64,000 nucleotides of DNA from Cutaneotrichosporon cavernicola (taxonomy: Eukaryota; Basidiomycota; Tremellomycetes; Trichosporonales; Trichosporonaceae). Under the pieces are notes generated by a model that was not told where the DNA came from, ran no database searches, and was given only the letters and a program-made list of their open reading frames with translations. This document shows positions 53,983 through 64,000 of this stretch, piece after piece (within the stretch, counting starts at the first letter, position 1; the number at the start of each line of letters is the position of its first letter). The DNA is taken from assembly GCF_030864355.1 (NCBI RefSeq), contig NC_083396.1, forward strand, positions 2,480,001-2,544,000, written 5' to 3'. Both the position numbers and the translations under genes were made by a program.

Positions 53983-56900
53983 GATGGGATGGGGAACGAG
54001 GTGTCTCAGTTGCTAACGAGTGTGTTGTGCAATCTGCACTGTACTACGTGAACGAGCGAGTATGGTTGTTGATGTAACACAAGTGATGGCGTTGACCGTG
54101 CGAGTGGCACAAGCCTATACTCGGTACCGTCGGCCTTCGCCCGGGCCCCAACCAGCCGGATTGATAACGAGAATGACGTGGAAGTGTCAGGCACGGTCCG
54201 CTCATCGCACAAACTCACGCCTGCCTTGGGCTCGAATTGTGGTCTCATGCATGCATACCGAGACTGCAGGAAGTGGAGAAAGATTAGCGACCGCTCTGTA
54301 ATAGGACATACTGTTCACTAGTTGCGGCAGGTGGCAGGTGGCTGACCAAATTCCTATGGTGTCAGGCTCTCATCCTCACATTTGGGGGGAGGGCGTCTCT
54401 CTTCATCCTCGAGGCGCAGTCTAGTCTGAAGAATAGTTCTTCGCCGCCTATGTATCTCGTTGGGAGTGGGCGGGTGGCAAAAATGTTGCCGAGCGCGTTG
54501 TGCCACAGACCAGTTTGCCACCCGTTGCTGCTGCCACATTCGCATCGGATCCGAAGGACTTGAGTGGAACATGCCCGAGTACGCCTATACTCAACCAAAT
54601 TGCACATGCGCGTATCTTGGGCCGCCATTACGAGAGAGCGTGCGAATCCGTTTGCTATAGAAGTTCCGTGTCCTGCGAGTGATCGCCGAGCTTCAGGCCG
54701 AGACTCTTCTCTAGGACCTCTCCTTGGAACCCCCGGTGCCAATCGAGTAGGCCGATTAGTGGACGTGCCGTGAGGCGGGGAGCCCCAGAAGTAGATCCGT
54801 ACCGATAAGACTAGTCACCCCGTGCCCGTCAATGCGTTCCTGCGATCGATGTAGCGGTATGGAAGTTGCACGACTTGATGGAAGCCCGGGAATATCATAA
54901 GCGTTTCTACATCCTCTCAACCGCCACAGTTTCAGAACCTCTAGTTTTCCTCACTCGTTTAGCCCAGAGCCAGTCCAAAGTATTCTCACAGTGATACCGC
55001 CTGTAGCCGACATTGGATGGGCGCTGACTCCGTGACGACGCGCAAGCACCGCTCGCCCTGCCCACAAGACAACGACAGGAACGTGAAAGCAAGGTGCGAC
55101 CAGAACAGCCAAGCGGCTACCTCTCCATGAGTGCGGAACCCAACTTGTCGCAACGCCGCCGCTTCGTTCTCAGGCAGAGAGTCTGCGGCGGAAATAGCAT
55201 AGCGTGCGACGCCAGAGCGCCGTTAGACGCCACACTCCCACCGTGCCTTCACGTAGCATTCCACAGCCACAGCGTCTCGCACACAAGCCGGCTTCTTTGA
55301 AACCACACAGTCGTTCACATCCTCACAGGCCTGCCTTGTCGATGAGTTTGCTGACCATGGCTGGGCGTCCGCCACATCGCCACCCGCGCGTTGGGAGGTC
55401 GACGCGTCGCCACCAAGGCACTCGGGCACTTGGTTGTGAGGTTGCGAGATCGGGACCTTGCAGGATCCAGATGTTGGTATTCATTAAGGACAAACCATCA
55501 GAGGTACTTCATTTAGGAGATTTACCGACAGACACGGCAGGACACGGAACTTGTACACTCTCACCCCTTCGCAATGCCCATTGATTGTTCCCTGTCAACG
55601 CGTTTCGAATATTCCACACAATGACGCTCTGGACAGGTTGCATGGTCACCAAAAGGTTTCCAACTCTCCGAACCCCAACCCTGCTCATCAGATGCTCGGC
55701 CGTCCTGTGCCTCTTGTCCGCGCTCGACCGCCGTCACGCGACCCTGCGTCCGAAAGCCCACCGCATCGCCGCAGGGATGCAGTTTTGCAGGGCGTATTCG
55801 CAGATCGGCAGACATGGGAATTGCATGGGGCGGACGCCACAGGCGTAAAAGCAAGCTTGATGACGCCTCGTCATACTGCCGTCTTTGCCCGGCCCAGCGA
55901 CCAACCGAGGTGGAGTCGGACTAATGCAGGGCACAGATTAGCAACGAGCGGTGCTAGTCAAATAGCAAACAAAAGCGATTGGCCCACCAGAATGACGAGT
56001 TTGGAGTGATTGGACCATGGACCATTGGTTACAAATTTATAGCAACCCTGCCGCGGTATTTGCTTTACGGCCCGGACAAGGCCGGCGCGGCAGGGCCAAG
56101 GCAACTCTTATGCTCTTTTGCGGGTTGAGAGGACAGGCACCAAGATTTGAATCAGCTGACTTGGGATGGACAGGGCATCAATGATCATTTCAACACTGGA
56201 ACGCGACACCAACACAAGTGCTTGAGTTGCTGAAGCAAGGGGTTGTATCGCTGTGTCGTTGTATCGTGGTATGACCTAAGAACTGATGCATGAGGATATG
56301 AATGGTCATTGTGCTTTGATGTTGATGGTGCAACTGTGGGGCCCAAAGAGAAGAAATGGTTGGAGTGAGGGTGGTTTTGCGCCTACATGACAACATTGCG
56401 ACTCAAGGTTTGTTTCATACCGGCCGGGTGGTGCAGAAAGATGGGATCCCGAGGTTGTAAGGAGGGAGATGCGAGCTAGATGCGAGCAAGTGAGGGAGAT
56501 GGGAGCAACGACGATTTTTGACGTCAGGTGCACGACCACAACACGTGTGGCGGACGCGGCGGGCCTCGTACAAAGTCACTTGCACCTTGCTCCCTGCTCC
56601 CTACTCCTTGCTCCTTGAACCTGGATCTCAGTAAGATTGGCGACTAGAGGATAACAGGTAGCGGACCACCGAGGCTGACTGTAGACCTAGGACCTCGGTT
56701 GATGGTGGGGTGGTGTTCAGGGAAAGAGGTTAAGGGTAAATGTTGTCAACGTGCGAATACCCTACCTCTTATTTCTGTGATGAGCTCATATAGTCTATAT
56801 ACGCAATACGCAATATCTAAAAAGTAAAAAGTTGAAGCTAATCCAGGCCATCCAGGCTATTCAGGCTACCCAGGACGCTTGGACGCCGAGTTGCCGGTCA

Positions 56901-57638
56901 AAGCAAATTTTGGACACGAGCTTAATCCCAATCCCTCTTTTTCTCTTGTCTCTTGACAGCTGCTAGACCATACTCTCAAGGCAAGATGACGAGACGCTCT
57001 TGATGCACAAGAGATCACTTGGACCTCTTCCAACTCTGTCAATCCGGCCCGCTTATACCGTACACTCCTCCCTCCTCCCTTTAAGCCCTGTGCTAGACTC
57101 TACGCCCTCCACATGTTAATACCCTTGGTCTTTGCTCCTCAACTTTAGCAAGCCAGGACAGAAGCAAAGCTCCGCCCCGATGAGCCTCGATATTCAGGAA
57201 TCATAGCTTTTGGGTGTGTGAGGGAAGTAGAGCAGAGGCGACAAACCTATTCAGGGGATTCAGGAGAAATTGCAAGGTGGAAATGATCAAAGTCGAGCTG
57301 GCATCTACGGTACCGAAACAGCTAGACGACACAAGGAAACACTCAAAGTCTGAACAAGCCAGGGAGCAGAGGATGAGAAACCTAGAACCAAAGGGAAAGC
57401 CAACACCACAACTTTGAATCATCCCTCTTTGTATTCAACTTCTCACAACCCACCAAATACACCACCACTACTACACTACATCTACTACCTCTTTCCTCAC
57501 ATTCCAATACTATCAACAACATTACCTGCACTCAATCATTCACACTGGCCTCGACGCTGGCCCCATCGCCTTGCTAGACGTTTCAGCAGGACATCAACGT
57601 CCAACCCCTCAACCACACCTCTTTTACCTACAAAGTAA
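53983..57638. other. 3.7 kb gene-poor region
   Basis: No protein or RNA gene can be supported between the UBC6 start and the next leader. ORFs up to 152 codons on both strands are not protein-like. The part from about 57040 is C/T-rich on the + strand and resembles the leaders of other + genes. Confidence 0.4.
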
Positions 57639-57800
57639 ATGTCTGCGATCTTCCAAGAGACCAACAAGCCTCGCTCGCACGACTATCTCGCAAACCCCAA
57701 CAACCGCACCCGTCCTCACGCCACTAGGCTCTCTACTCGCAAACCCTACCTGCACGTCTTCCGCAGCCAGCCGCATTACTTGATAACAGCAAGGCTCTGA
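57639..57800 (+). other. Upstream ORF (53 codons) in frame with the acidic protein
   Basis: An ORF starting MSAIFQETNKPRSHDYLANP has coding-like composition and ends at TGA 57798-57800. It is in the same frame as the ATG at 57813, 12 bases further on. I found no convincing intron that removes the stop; the best has a weak GTCCTC donor near 57709 and ends at 57801. It could be a regulatory uORF, a mis-spliced first exon, or a stop-readthrough extension. Confidence 0.45.
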
Positions 57801-57812
57801 GCGGTACCGTGC

Positions 57813-60421
57813 ATGTCAATCACGATGAACACCAACGTGGGGAGGAAGGGCAAGCGTGGTGAGTGCTTCAATCCCCTTGCCACACATACCCCCACCCCCT
57901 TCTGTTCTTCCCTTCCACAAGGGTTTCTCCTTCCGTGGCTGCCACGGTTGGCCGAGACTCGTGAGATCGCGAGCTCTGCTTCCAACCTGCTCGCATTGGC
58001 TGGGCCAAGGTAGATGCTTCTCCTCATGACGCCGCCCAAATATGCTCCTCCCCGGCTTGATTGTTTTGTTGCTCACACGACCAGGCCCAACCTCTCCAAC
58101 CGCCTCTGTCCACTCACCCCCCATCAACACTTCCCCCCTCCCCAAGATTAAACTCAACGTCCGACCCTCTACTCAACAATATCACCGTCCGTCATCGGTG
58201 TCGTCGCTGTCGCGGCCCGGATCTTCCAGCCGGCACCGCGGAGTATTTTCGGATGATGGAAGCAGTTCTTCGGACCTGACTCCTGCCGAAGACGACGAGA
58301 ATGAAGACGAGGATGACGAAGACGAAGACGATAACTTTTCTTCACGAATTCTGTCTCGTATCCAAAACAAGAAGCGGGACTCTATCGCCAACATCTCTCC
58401 CAACCACATCGCCAAGGCGAGACCACCAAAAGCAGCACCTTCCTCGGCACGATCGACTCCACGCCCGTCGGCTCACGGCCCAAATGGCCGCGACCGCAAG
58501 CGCCATCTCAAACTCGGAGAGGTCGCACGCAGACGCGCACGGGACGACAAGTTCGGGTTCGGCGGTGACCGCTTTGGTGGTGCTGTGAGTCGCGCCAGAG
58601 CTTGTCAGAACAACGCTGATCTTCTAGACCCAAATGCAGTCACGCATCTCGAACGCAGCCCATATCGACTCGGACTCGACGTCTTCGTATGGCGACGACG
58701 AGTCAGAGCGCGAGATGACCCAGTCTCTGGCCGACGCCGATGAGACCGAGGACGAGTCCATAGGTGGTCTGCATGAGGCGTTCGCAGGCCACGAGATCGA
58801 GGATCTCGCCTATGGTGCTGGCCACCCAGACTCGAGCATGGAAGATGATGCGGAGATGGAGTGGTGGAATGACAATGAGACCGAGAATGGGGATGCCAAC
58901 GAGGAGGAGGACGACGAGGTATGTCGTCCGACGATCCCAACCGTTTACCGTCGCTCACCAACCCCACAGGACTTCATTGCTAACCTCACTGGCTCCGACA
59001 TTGACCAGCTCCAATCGCAGTCATCAGTCCACGCCTCGTCTGATGACCCCATGAGTGACTCGTCCTCCGAGACGGACGACGCCTGTGACGAGTTTGGCTT
59101 CTCCACCCGCTTCAACCACACTGCGGGCGAGGAGCCTCTGGTTCTCATGGAGAACTGGGACGGGCAGTATGTCCTCGTCCAGCCCCGGCAGTCCCGTCGG
59201 CGCGAGCGAGGGACAGGTTCGCGTACGGCTGGCTCGATCGGAGAAAGTACTTCGGCTTCTGCAGGGGAGCAGCACCTCCTCATCGACGAGGACGCCAACG
59301 ACGACTCTGACACAACCGCCGACTGGTCTGGTGTCGAGGACGACGACGGGGGCGACACGACGGACTCGATGGCCGAAGAGGACATGCCCGTCCTCGACAG
59401 CCCAGCACTCGACCAGATTATTGGGCAGCAGGTCATAAGCCCCCCGCAGTACAACATGGCGATGCTGCCTCACCCTAACCCCTTCTTCGAGGCAATGGGA
59501 GCGGCGTCCATTGAGGCTGCTCTCGAAGCAGTCGCGGCAAACCCTTCGATTGTCATCACTGATGTTGCCGCCACATCGCCTTCTGGCAGCACCCCGTCAA
59601 CGGCCGGAGCTCCTACCCCTGGGATCATGTCTGTGCTCACTCCTGGCATTGCTGGGCCCATTGTCCCGCAACTGCTCCCTATGACCCCAGTCACCAGTCC
59701 ACCCTCTGGGATCCCTGCAATGGGCCCTGTCATGGGCACCTTCAGCGTGTGCAACGAGCATTGCGAGAGTGCGGTCATCGATGGCTCCAAGACCGCCACC
59801 AAATCGCCCTTCACTCGCCGGAGGCGGAACAGGTCTTCAGACTCTGGCTCGGTCTCCGCTAAGCGGCGTCCCAAAGTCGGCGACCCGTTTTCGCCAGCTG
59901 TGAAGAAGACGCGCTACTCGTCCATCCCAGGCCACCCTCGATACATCGCAGCACGCCGTGCCGCGCAGGCGCTCATGGACCCTCTTGAGCGCGAAACGAC
60001 CCCGTCCGAGGAGGAGAACGCGTTTTCTCTCGAGGACATGCTCGACATCCCGGGCAATGACATGGACCCGACCGTGGAGGATCCCCAGAGCCCCGAGCTC
60101 CGCCACCTGTTCCGCTTCGACAAGATCCCTGTTTCGACGTACATGCGTCGTAACTTCTCGTCGGGTAGCAGGAACCGCACCGCCCCGGTCACACCGTCGC
60201 AAGGGTCATTTTCGCTCACGTCCACCGCCAGCCGCACGCCAAACGTGGGCGGTGTTGGTCTCTCCGGCACGCTCGCTGGCCCGCTCCCCTACCCCGCCAG
60301 CCGGATGCTGATCTCGCCCGTCCTGCAGCCGTCAGAGGGCCAGGCTATCCCGATGAGCCGCAAGGAGCGGCGTCGCGTACGGAAGGGCGTCTCGATGGAC
60401 ATGCGCACTTTCCAGATTTAA
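57813..60421 (+). CDS. Large acidic, Ser-rich, probably nuclear protein of unknown function
   Basis: Four exons (57813-57858, 58085-58584, 58628-58918, 58970-60421) give 762 aa. The start MSITMNTNVGRKGKRGPTSP is basic. An Asp/Glu block (AEDDENEDEDDEDEDD) and KKRDSIANISPNHIAKARPP follow, then GEVARRRARDDKFGFGGDRF. Further acidic stretches precede MENWDGQYVLVQPRQSRRRE. The C-terminal half has Pro/Gly/Ala-rich sequence and a late motif, FRFDKIPVSTYMRRNFSSGS, ending in SRKERRRVRKG. The alternation of acidic and basic blocks suggests a chromatin or transcription co-regulator, but I recognise no defined domain. Introns are 226, 43 and 51 nt; the 51-nt one is a multiple of three without a stop. The true start may be upstream. 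Confidence 0.72.
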
Positions 60422-60732
60422 GAGTCGGAACCAGTACAAGAAGAAGTCAAACAGCGGTACATTATGAATCCAGCATCATATCACCACATCATCACCAAAC
60501 TCACTCCACCCCAACACACTCCCACCATGGCATCTCTCGATCACCGCAACGCGGTGCTACATCTGCAACATATCTCGAATCGATCTTAAAGAAAGGGCAG
60601 CCCCGGCCCTGTGTCTCGTAGCCTTCAAATGTGTGTCAAAAATCGAATCCAACGTGTCGGAATAGCTGTGCCACCAGCCGCCAATCCCGCCAGTAGCCTG
60701 TAGCAGGATATGCATGCGGTTGTGTACTGTCT
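60422..60732. other. Tail-to-tail spacer
   Basis: 311 bases between convergent stops (acidic protein +, PIG-S -). No gene is seen; terminators are expected here. Confidence 0.4.
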
Positions 60733-62669
60733 CTATGTAGTGTTGGCCGTGCGGAGGCGCGCGGCGGCGGGAGTGTCCATGGCCGTCGTCATGCCTGTAG
60801 ACTCCGCCTCGGGGCCAATGTCTAACCTCTCATCGACCTTCTTCTTCTCGTTGGCTGTCTTCCTTGCCGCTTTGCGCCTCTTGAGGATATTAACGATCTC
60901 GCGGAGGATGCCAACGACTATGGACACGCCAATGGGCGCGAAGAGGGGCGTGTACACAGCAAACTTGTGTTGGTCAGGCTGATGTCAGCTTATGAAACCT
61001 CTCAAGCGAGCTCACGAAATACAGCAGGCCCATCATCGAGGGGTCAAAGAATGCCTCATTCGCAAGGCCCACAGCGTCGCGGGAGAGCACGAAAGCGTTG
61101 AGTGGGGACATGTCCTGTGCCGTGTCTGGTAGCTGTCGTCAGTTGTATCTACTTCAATTAGCTGTCTTACCTCCTCAAGTCGCCGCACCGCGCCGAGCAC
61201 TTTGTCCCGCACGCCGGAGCCCAGCTGCATCTCCTTAATCTTGTCGACGAGACGCACGATACCACCGAGCGTCTTGCGTCCCTCGGCGGCGTTCTCAGCC
61301 ATCCGGACGCGGAGGATTGTGTCGAGCTGCCACACGGTGAGAGGATCGCGCAATCCGCGCTGCGCCCGCGTCTTACCACCTTTGGGTACCGTCTCAGGGC
61401 AGGGATGCAGCTTATCGAACAGGGCTGGGAGCGAGAGGAGGCCGTACAGGTGCTCCGTGAACTGCTTGAAGGGTCGGTCGAGCGCGTCGAGAGAGAGAGT
61501 GTATGCGCCTGCTTCGGCAGGCGGGTTGAGGAGGACCACGGACCCGAACTGCGGAATGAGGAAGGATGTCGCGTTCGCACTCAGCCGTAATGGAGCGTGT
61601 TGTGCGCTCGGGACGAAGAGGAGGAACTTGAGGACGGGGTTGTTCGTGCTGAGCGAGTCCAGCGTCCAGCGCTCGCTCACGAACATCTTCATTCCGTCCT
61701 CATCGACGACCCATCCCTCTTCGTCATGGGTGGGCTCGAATGCCAAGGGCGCGTGGTAAAGCACCTGGCTCTCGACGGAGAAGTTAAAGACGGGTGCGAG
61801 AGGCTCCAGGTGGGGCAGGATGTGGTCTGCGTGAGCTACAATTTCAGAACCAGCTTACCACGGAGGGCGCCATCGATGTCCCATCCGTCGACGAACGCGC
61901 CGTCCGCCGCATCCTCGTTGACGACGACGAACGAGAGCGTGATGTTCGGGCTGTAGGCTAGTGCGCGGTTGGCAAGCGGCGGGAGGTGTGAGGGAAGGAG
62001 GTTGTGGATAGCGTTAACTAGCGCGATCTTGTAGTGTCCTTGGGTTAGCTGCCGCTCGGGATCAGCTAACATACGCTTGAGGTTCAGGTCCGACACCATC
62101 GACGGATGAATGGGAATCACTACTGTTCCGGGCTGCACGTCGGCTGTCCCATACGAGGTCTGGACGTAGGGCTCAAGCGGCCAGTCCGCTTTCGCCGACT
62201 CCGAGACTTCGATATGCACGCGATGCGAGGCGCTCTTCGGCCCGTTCGTTACCATATCCCACCGCCTGGTACCACGCACATCCGGGCGATCGCGGCCGAG
62301 CATCCCGTCCACGCCCTTGATGACCTCGGTCGCGAGCGCGTCGAGCTTGGTGGCCGTTGGGAAGTCTGCGCGCCCGGCGGGCGCCTTGGGGAACGCGGCG
62401 TCGTTGCCAGTCAGCGAGATGAGGGTGCTTATCACTGGGTCCTGGAGTTAGTGCCTACTTAGGGAGAGTCGCACCCCTTGGCTTTCGAGAGCCGCGATGC
62501 GCGCGACAGGGAGGGGAAGGCGGACGATGGACGTGGTGGCCCACCACCACGGACTGGCGAGGGCGATGAAGAGGGGAAAGCAGAGCATAACGGCCCATCG
62601 CCGCGTACGTGTCGGATTGATGGCCGCTATGAGGGGAGCGGCGTCCCGTGGTGGATCCTCCTCTGGCAT
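60733..62669 (-). CDS. GPI transamidase subunit PIG-S/Gpi17
   Basis: Five exons (62669-62475, 62441-61859, 61826-61171, 61132-61016, 60978-60733) give 598 aa in frame. A cytosolic start is followed by a transmembrane segment at about 25-45 (WAVMLCFPLFIALASPWWWA). The luminal part has DHILPHLEPLAPVFNFSVES and QVLYHAPLAF, typical of PIG-S. A second transmembrane segment at about 526-546 (YTPLFAPIGVSIVVGILREI) and a short basic cytosolic tail follow. PIG-S is a subunit of the ER complex that attaches GPI anchors to proteins. Introns are 33, 32, 38 and 37 nt. The gene is divergent from ACL4. Confidence 0.92.
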
Positions 62670-63340
62670 GGTTGAGTAATGAGCGATGTGATGATGATGA
62701 CGAGCAATATGCTGGCGTGCATCAACTTGTTGTCAGCGCGGTGGAGGTCAATGACAGGAAGGAATGGCCAGAGGTTTAAGTAGGCTATGAAAACACAATA
62801 AGCACTGTAATGGTTATAGGGAAGCAGTTTGTAAACTCTAGGGAAATCCTCGTTTCAGCGCGCTCTCGCTACAGCCAGTCTCCTCTAGCTTGAGTGTTCG
62901 AGCCCCACCAAATCCTCATAGATTTGCGCTGGTTCAGTCTCGGTAATCACGCCAGTTACCTCCGGGTGCAGACAGGCCGGCAACGGATCAGTCTGGCTGG
63001 TATGGCATTCAAGCTCCAAGAGAATAGGACAGCTGTAAGCGCGCAGGGCGAGCCCGGCAAGTTGCAACTTTTTGACTTTTGCCTGCTTGACCAACTCGAG
63101 TGCTGAGCGTCTGCAATATTTTGCAGGTATGCATATATTGCAATAGTTTCGATGGAACTGGGCTTGTGAGTTTGTGAGACATATCGTTGGGCGGAGCTGA
63201 GGTGACAGAGCCGTCCTAATCCAGTTTGTAATATCCCCTAATCGGCAAATCGCCACCTAAATCACGTGATGTCACGCTCAGATTTCTGATCGTCACATAG
63301 CGATGTGAATGTTATTGACTTTCATCCAACATCTAAAACC
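62670..63340. promoter_or_regulatory. Divergent promoter region, PIG-S / ACL4
   Basis: 671 bases between opposite-strand ATGs. A B-box-like TGTTCGAGCCC at about 62895-62905 lacks a matching A box and cloverleaf. No other element is recognised. Confidence 0.4.
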
Positions 63341-64000
63341 ATGGGCCTCACCAAGAAGAAGGCCGCGCGTAAGACTGCCAAGAAGGAAAAGGCGGCGTCC
63401 GCGTCAGCAACCGACGTCCCTTCTTTGCTGGGTGAGTCCTCTCCCTTCCTGCGCTGACAGCAGACAAGGCGAACGTCCTCCTCGCTCAGTCCAACTTTGA
63501 CCTTGCCATCAAGTTCCTGGAACGGGCTCTCGAGCTCGAGCCTGGTAACCTTGAGGCGCGCGAGCTGGCTGGGGTTGCTGAGCTTGAGGGAGGTGACGTG
63601 GACCGTGGCCGCGCTCACCTTCTCCACCTCTTCCCCCCACACGCCGCCGCGAACCCCGACTCCCCGAGCCCCTACCTCTACCTGGCGCAGACGGCAGACG
63701 GACCCGAGGAGGCTTTAGGGTACTACTCTACCGCGACGGCGATGATTGAGAACGCCCTGAACGCTAAGGGCAAGGGGCGGGCTGGCGAGGAGGACGAGGA
63801 GGAGCTCCGCAAGATGGCGCTGACGGCGATCGTTGCCATGATCGAGATCTGGATGAGCGACTTGTGGTGAGTGCGCAAAGGGGAGCTCAGCTTTCGGCAT
63901 CTGATGAGCTAACACCAGTTTCGAAGAGGCCGCGTCGAGTAACTGCGACGGCCTGGTCGCGCGGGCACTGTCCATCTCACCCAACGACCCAGAAGCGCTC
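63341..64000 (+). CDS. ACL4: Ribosome-assembly chaperone Acl4-like TPR protein (partial)
   Basis: Exons 63341-63431, 63464-63866 and 63919-beyond the window give the first 192 residues. A basic start (MGLTKKKAARKTAKKEKAAS) is followed by a TPR-like unit (ANVLLAQSNFDLAIKFLERA, LELEPGNLEARELAG). Then come a second region with YLYLAQTADGPEEALGYYST, the family motif AIVAMIEIWMSDLCFEEAAS and ALSISPNDPEAL. In yeast Acl4 is a dedicated chaperone that captures newly made ribosomal protein uL4 and escorts it to pre-60S particles. Introns are 32 nt (29 nt if the upstream of two tandem acceptors is used) and 52 nt. The remainder lies outside the window. Confidence 0.87.

Noticed and set aside
56130..56160. 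T-loop-like word GATTCAAATC on the minus strand
   Set aside because: No cloverleaf could be built around it.
62890..62910. B-box-like TGTTCGAGCCC suggesting a tRNA
   Set aside because: There is no matching A box and no acceptor, D or anticodon stem can be drawn.
1..64000. CRISPR arrays, bacterial operons, insertion sequences or toxin-antitoxin-like systems
   Set aside because: The window is intron-containing fungal nuclear DNA; no spaced direct-repeat array, transposase or prokaryotic-type gene cluster was seen.

Overview
This is nuclear DNA of a GC-rich, intron-dense fungus. The homologues I recognise (a Zds1-type protein, a MAK/Ime2-type kinase, an HMG-box regulator, fungal zinc-ribbon, OPT and amino-acid permease families) and the very short GT-AG introns with CTGAC/CTAAC branch motifs point to a basidiomycete yeast of the Tremellomycetes. 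Trichosporonales is my best guess, by inference only. I see no bacterial, organellar or viral genes.

Layout: 1-280 start of a membrane-anchored protein (-); 1619-3310 OTU deubiquitinase (+); 3782-4693 S-formylglutathione hydrolase (+); 5148-7002 amino-acid permease (-); 7768-11796 MAK/Ime2-family kinase (-); 11797-15411 gene-poor; 15412-17738 small zinc-ribbon protein made from micro-exons and a 1.5 kb intron (-); 18185-20893 HMG-box regulator (-); 20894-26220 gene-poor; 26221-31386 three F-box-like paralogues around a decayed carboxylesterase; 33179-34372 proteasome alpha-3 (-) divergent from 34749-37666 oligopeptide transporter (+); 39306-42677 Zds1-like protein (+); 44253-45087 CKS1 (+); 45410-46550 probable gene relic; 47579-47662 tRNA-Pro(UGG) with intron (-); 48490-48934 ribosomal protein P2 (-) divergent from 49253-51277 hypothetical protein (+); 51458-52588 mitochondrial uS5 (+) convergent with 52718-53982 UBC6 (-); 53983-57638 gene-poor; 57813-60421 acidic hypothetical protein (+); 60733-62669 PIG-S/GPI17 (-) divergent from 63341-64000 ACL4 (+, truncated by the window).

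Most genes are unrelated housekeeping functions: proteostasis (OTU, PRE9, UBC6), translation and ribosome assembly (P2, uS5m, ACL4, tRNA-Pro), cell cycle and signalling (CKS1, Zds1-like, MAK-type kinase, HMG factor), membrane transport, GPI anchoring and formaldehyde detoxification. There is no operon-like logic. Two local groupings stand out: the F-box-like paralogue cluster and several short divergent intergenic regions.

The most unusual content is gene structure. I could reconstruct exon by exon, with reading frames closing exactly, genes with introns of 31-40 nt as the norm, coding exons of 7, 9, 12, 14, 15, 16 and 17 nt, a first coding exon that is only the ATG, tandem NAGNAG acceptors, and one UBC6 intron that keeps frame and family homology only if it ends in TG instead of AG. 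Exon coordinates come from manual reading and are predictions without transcript support.
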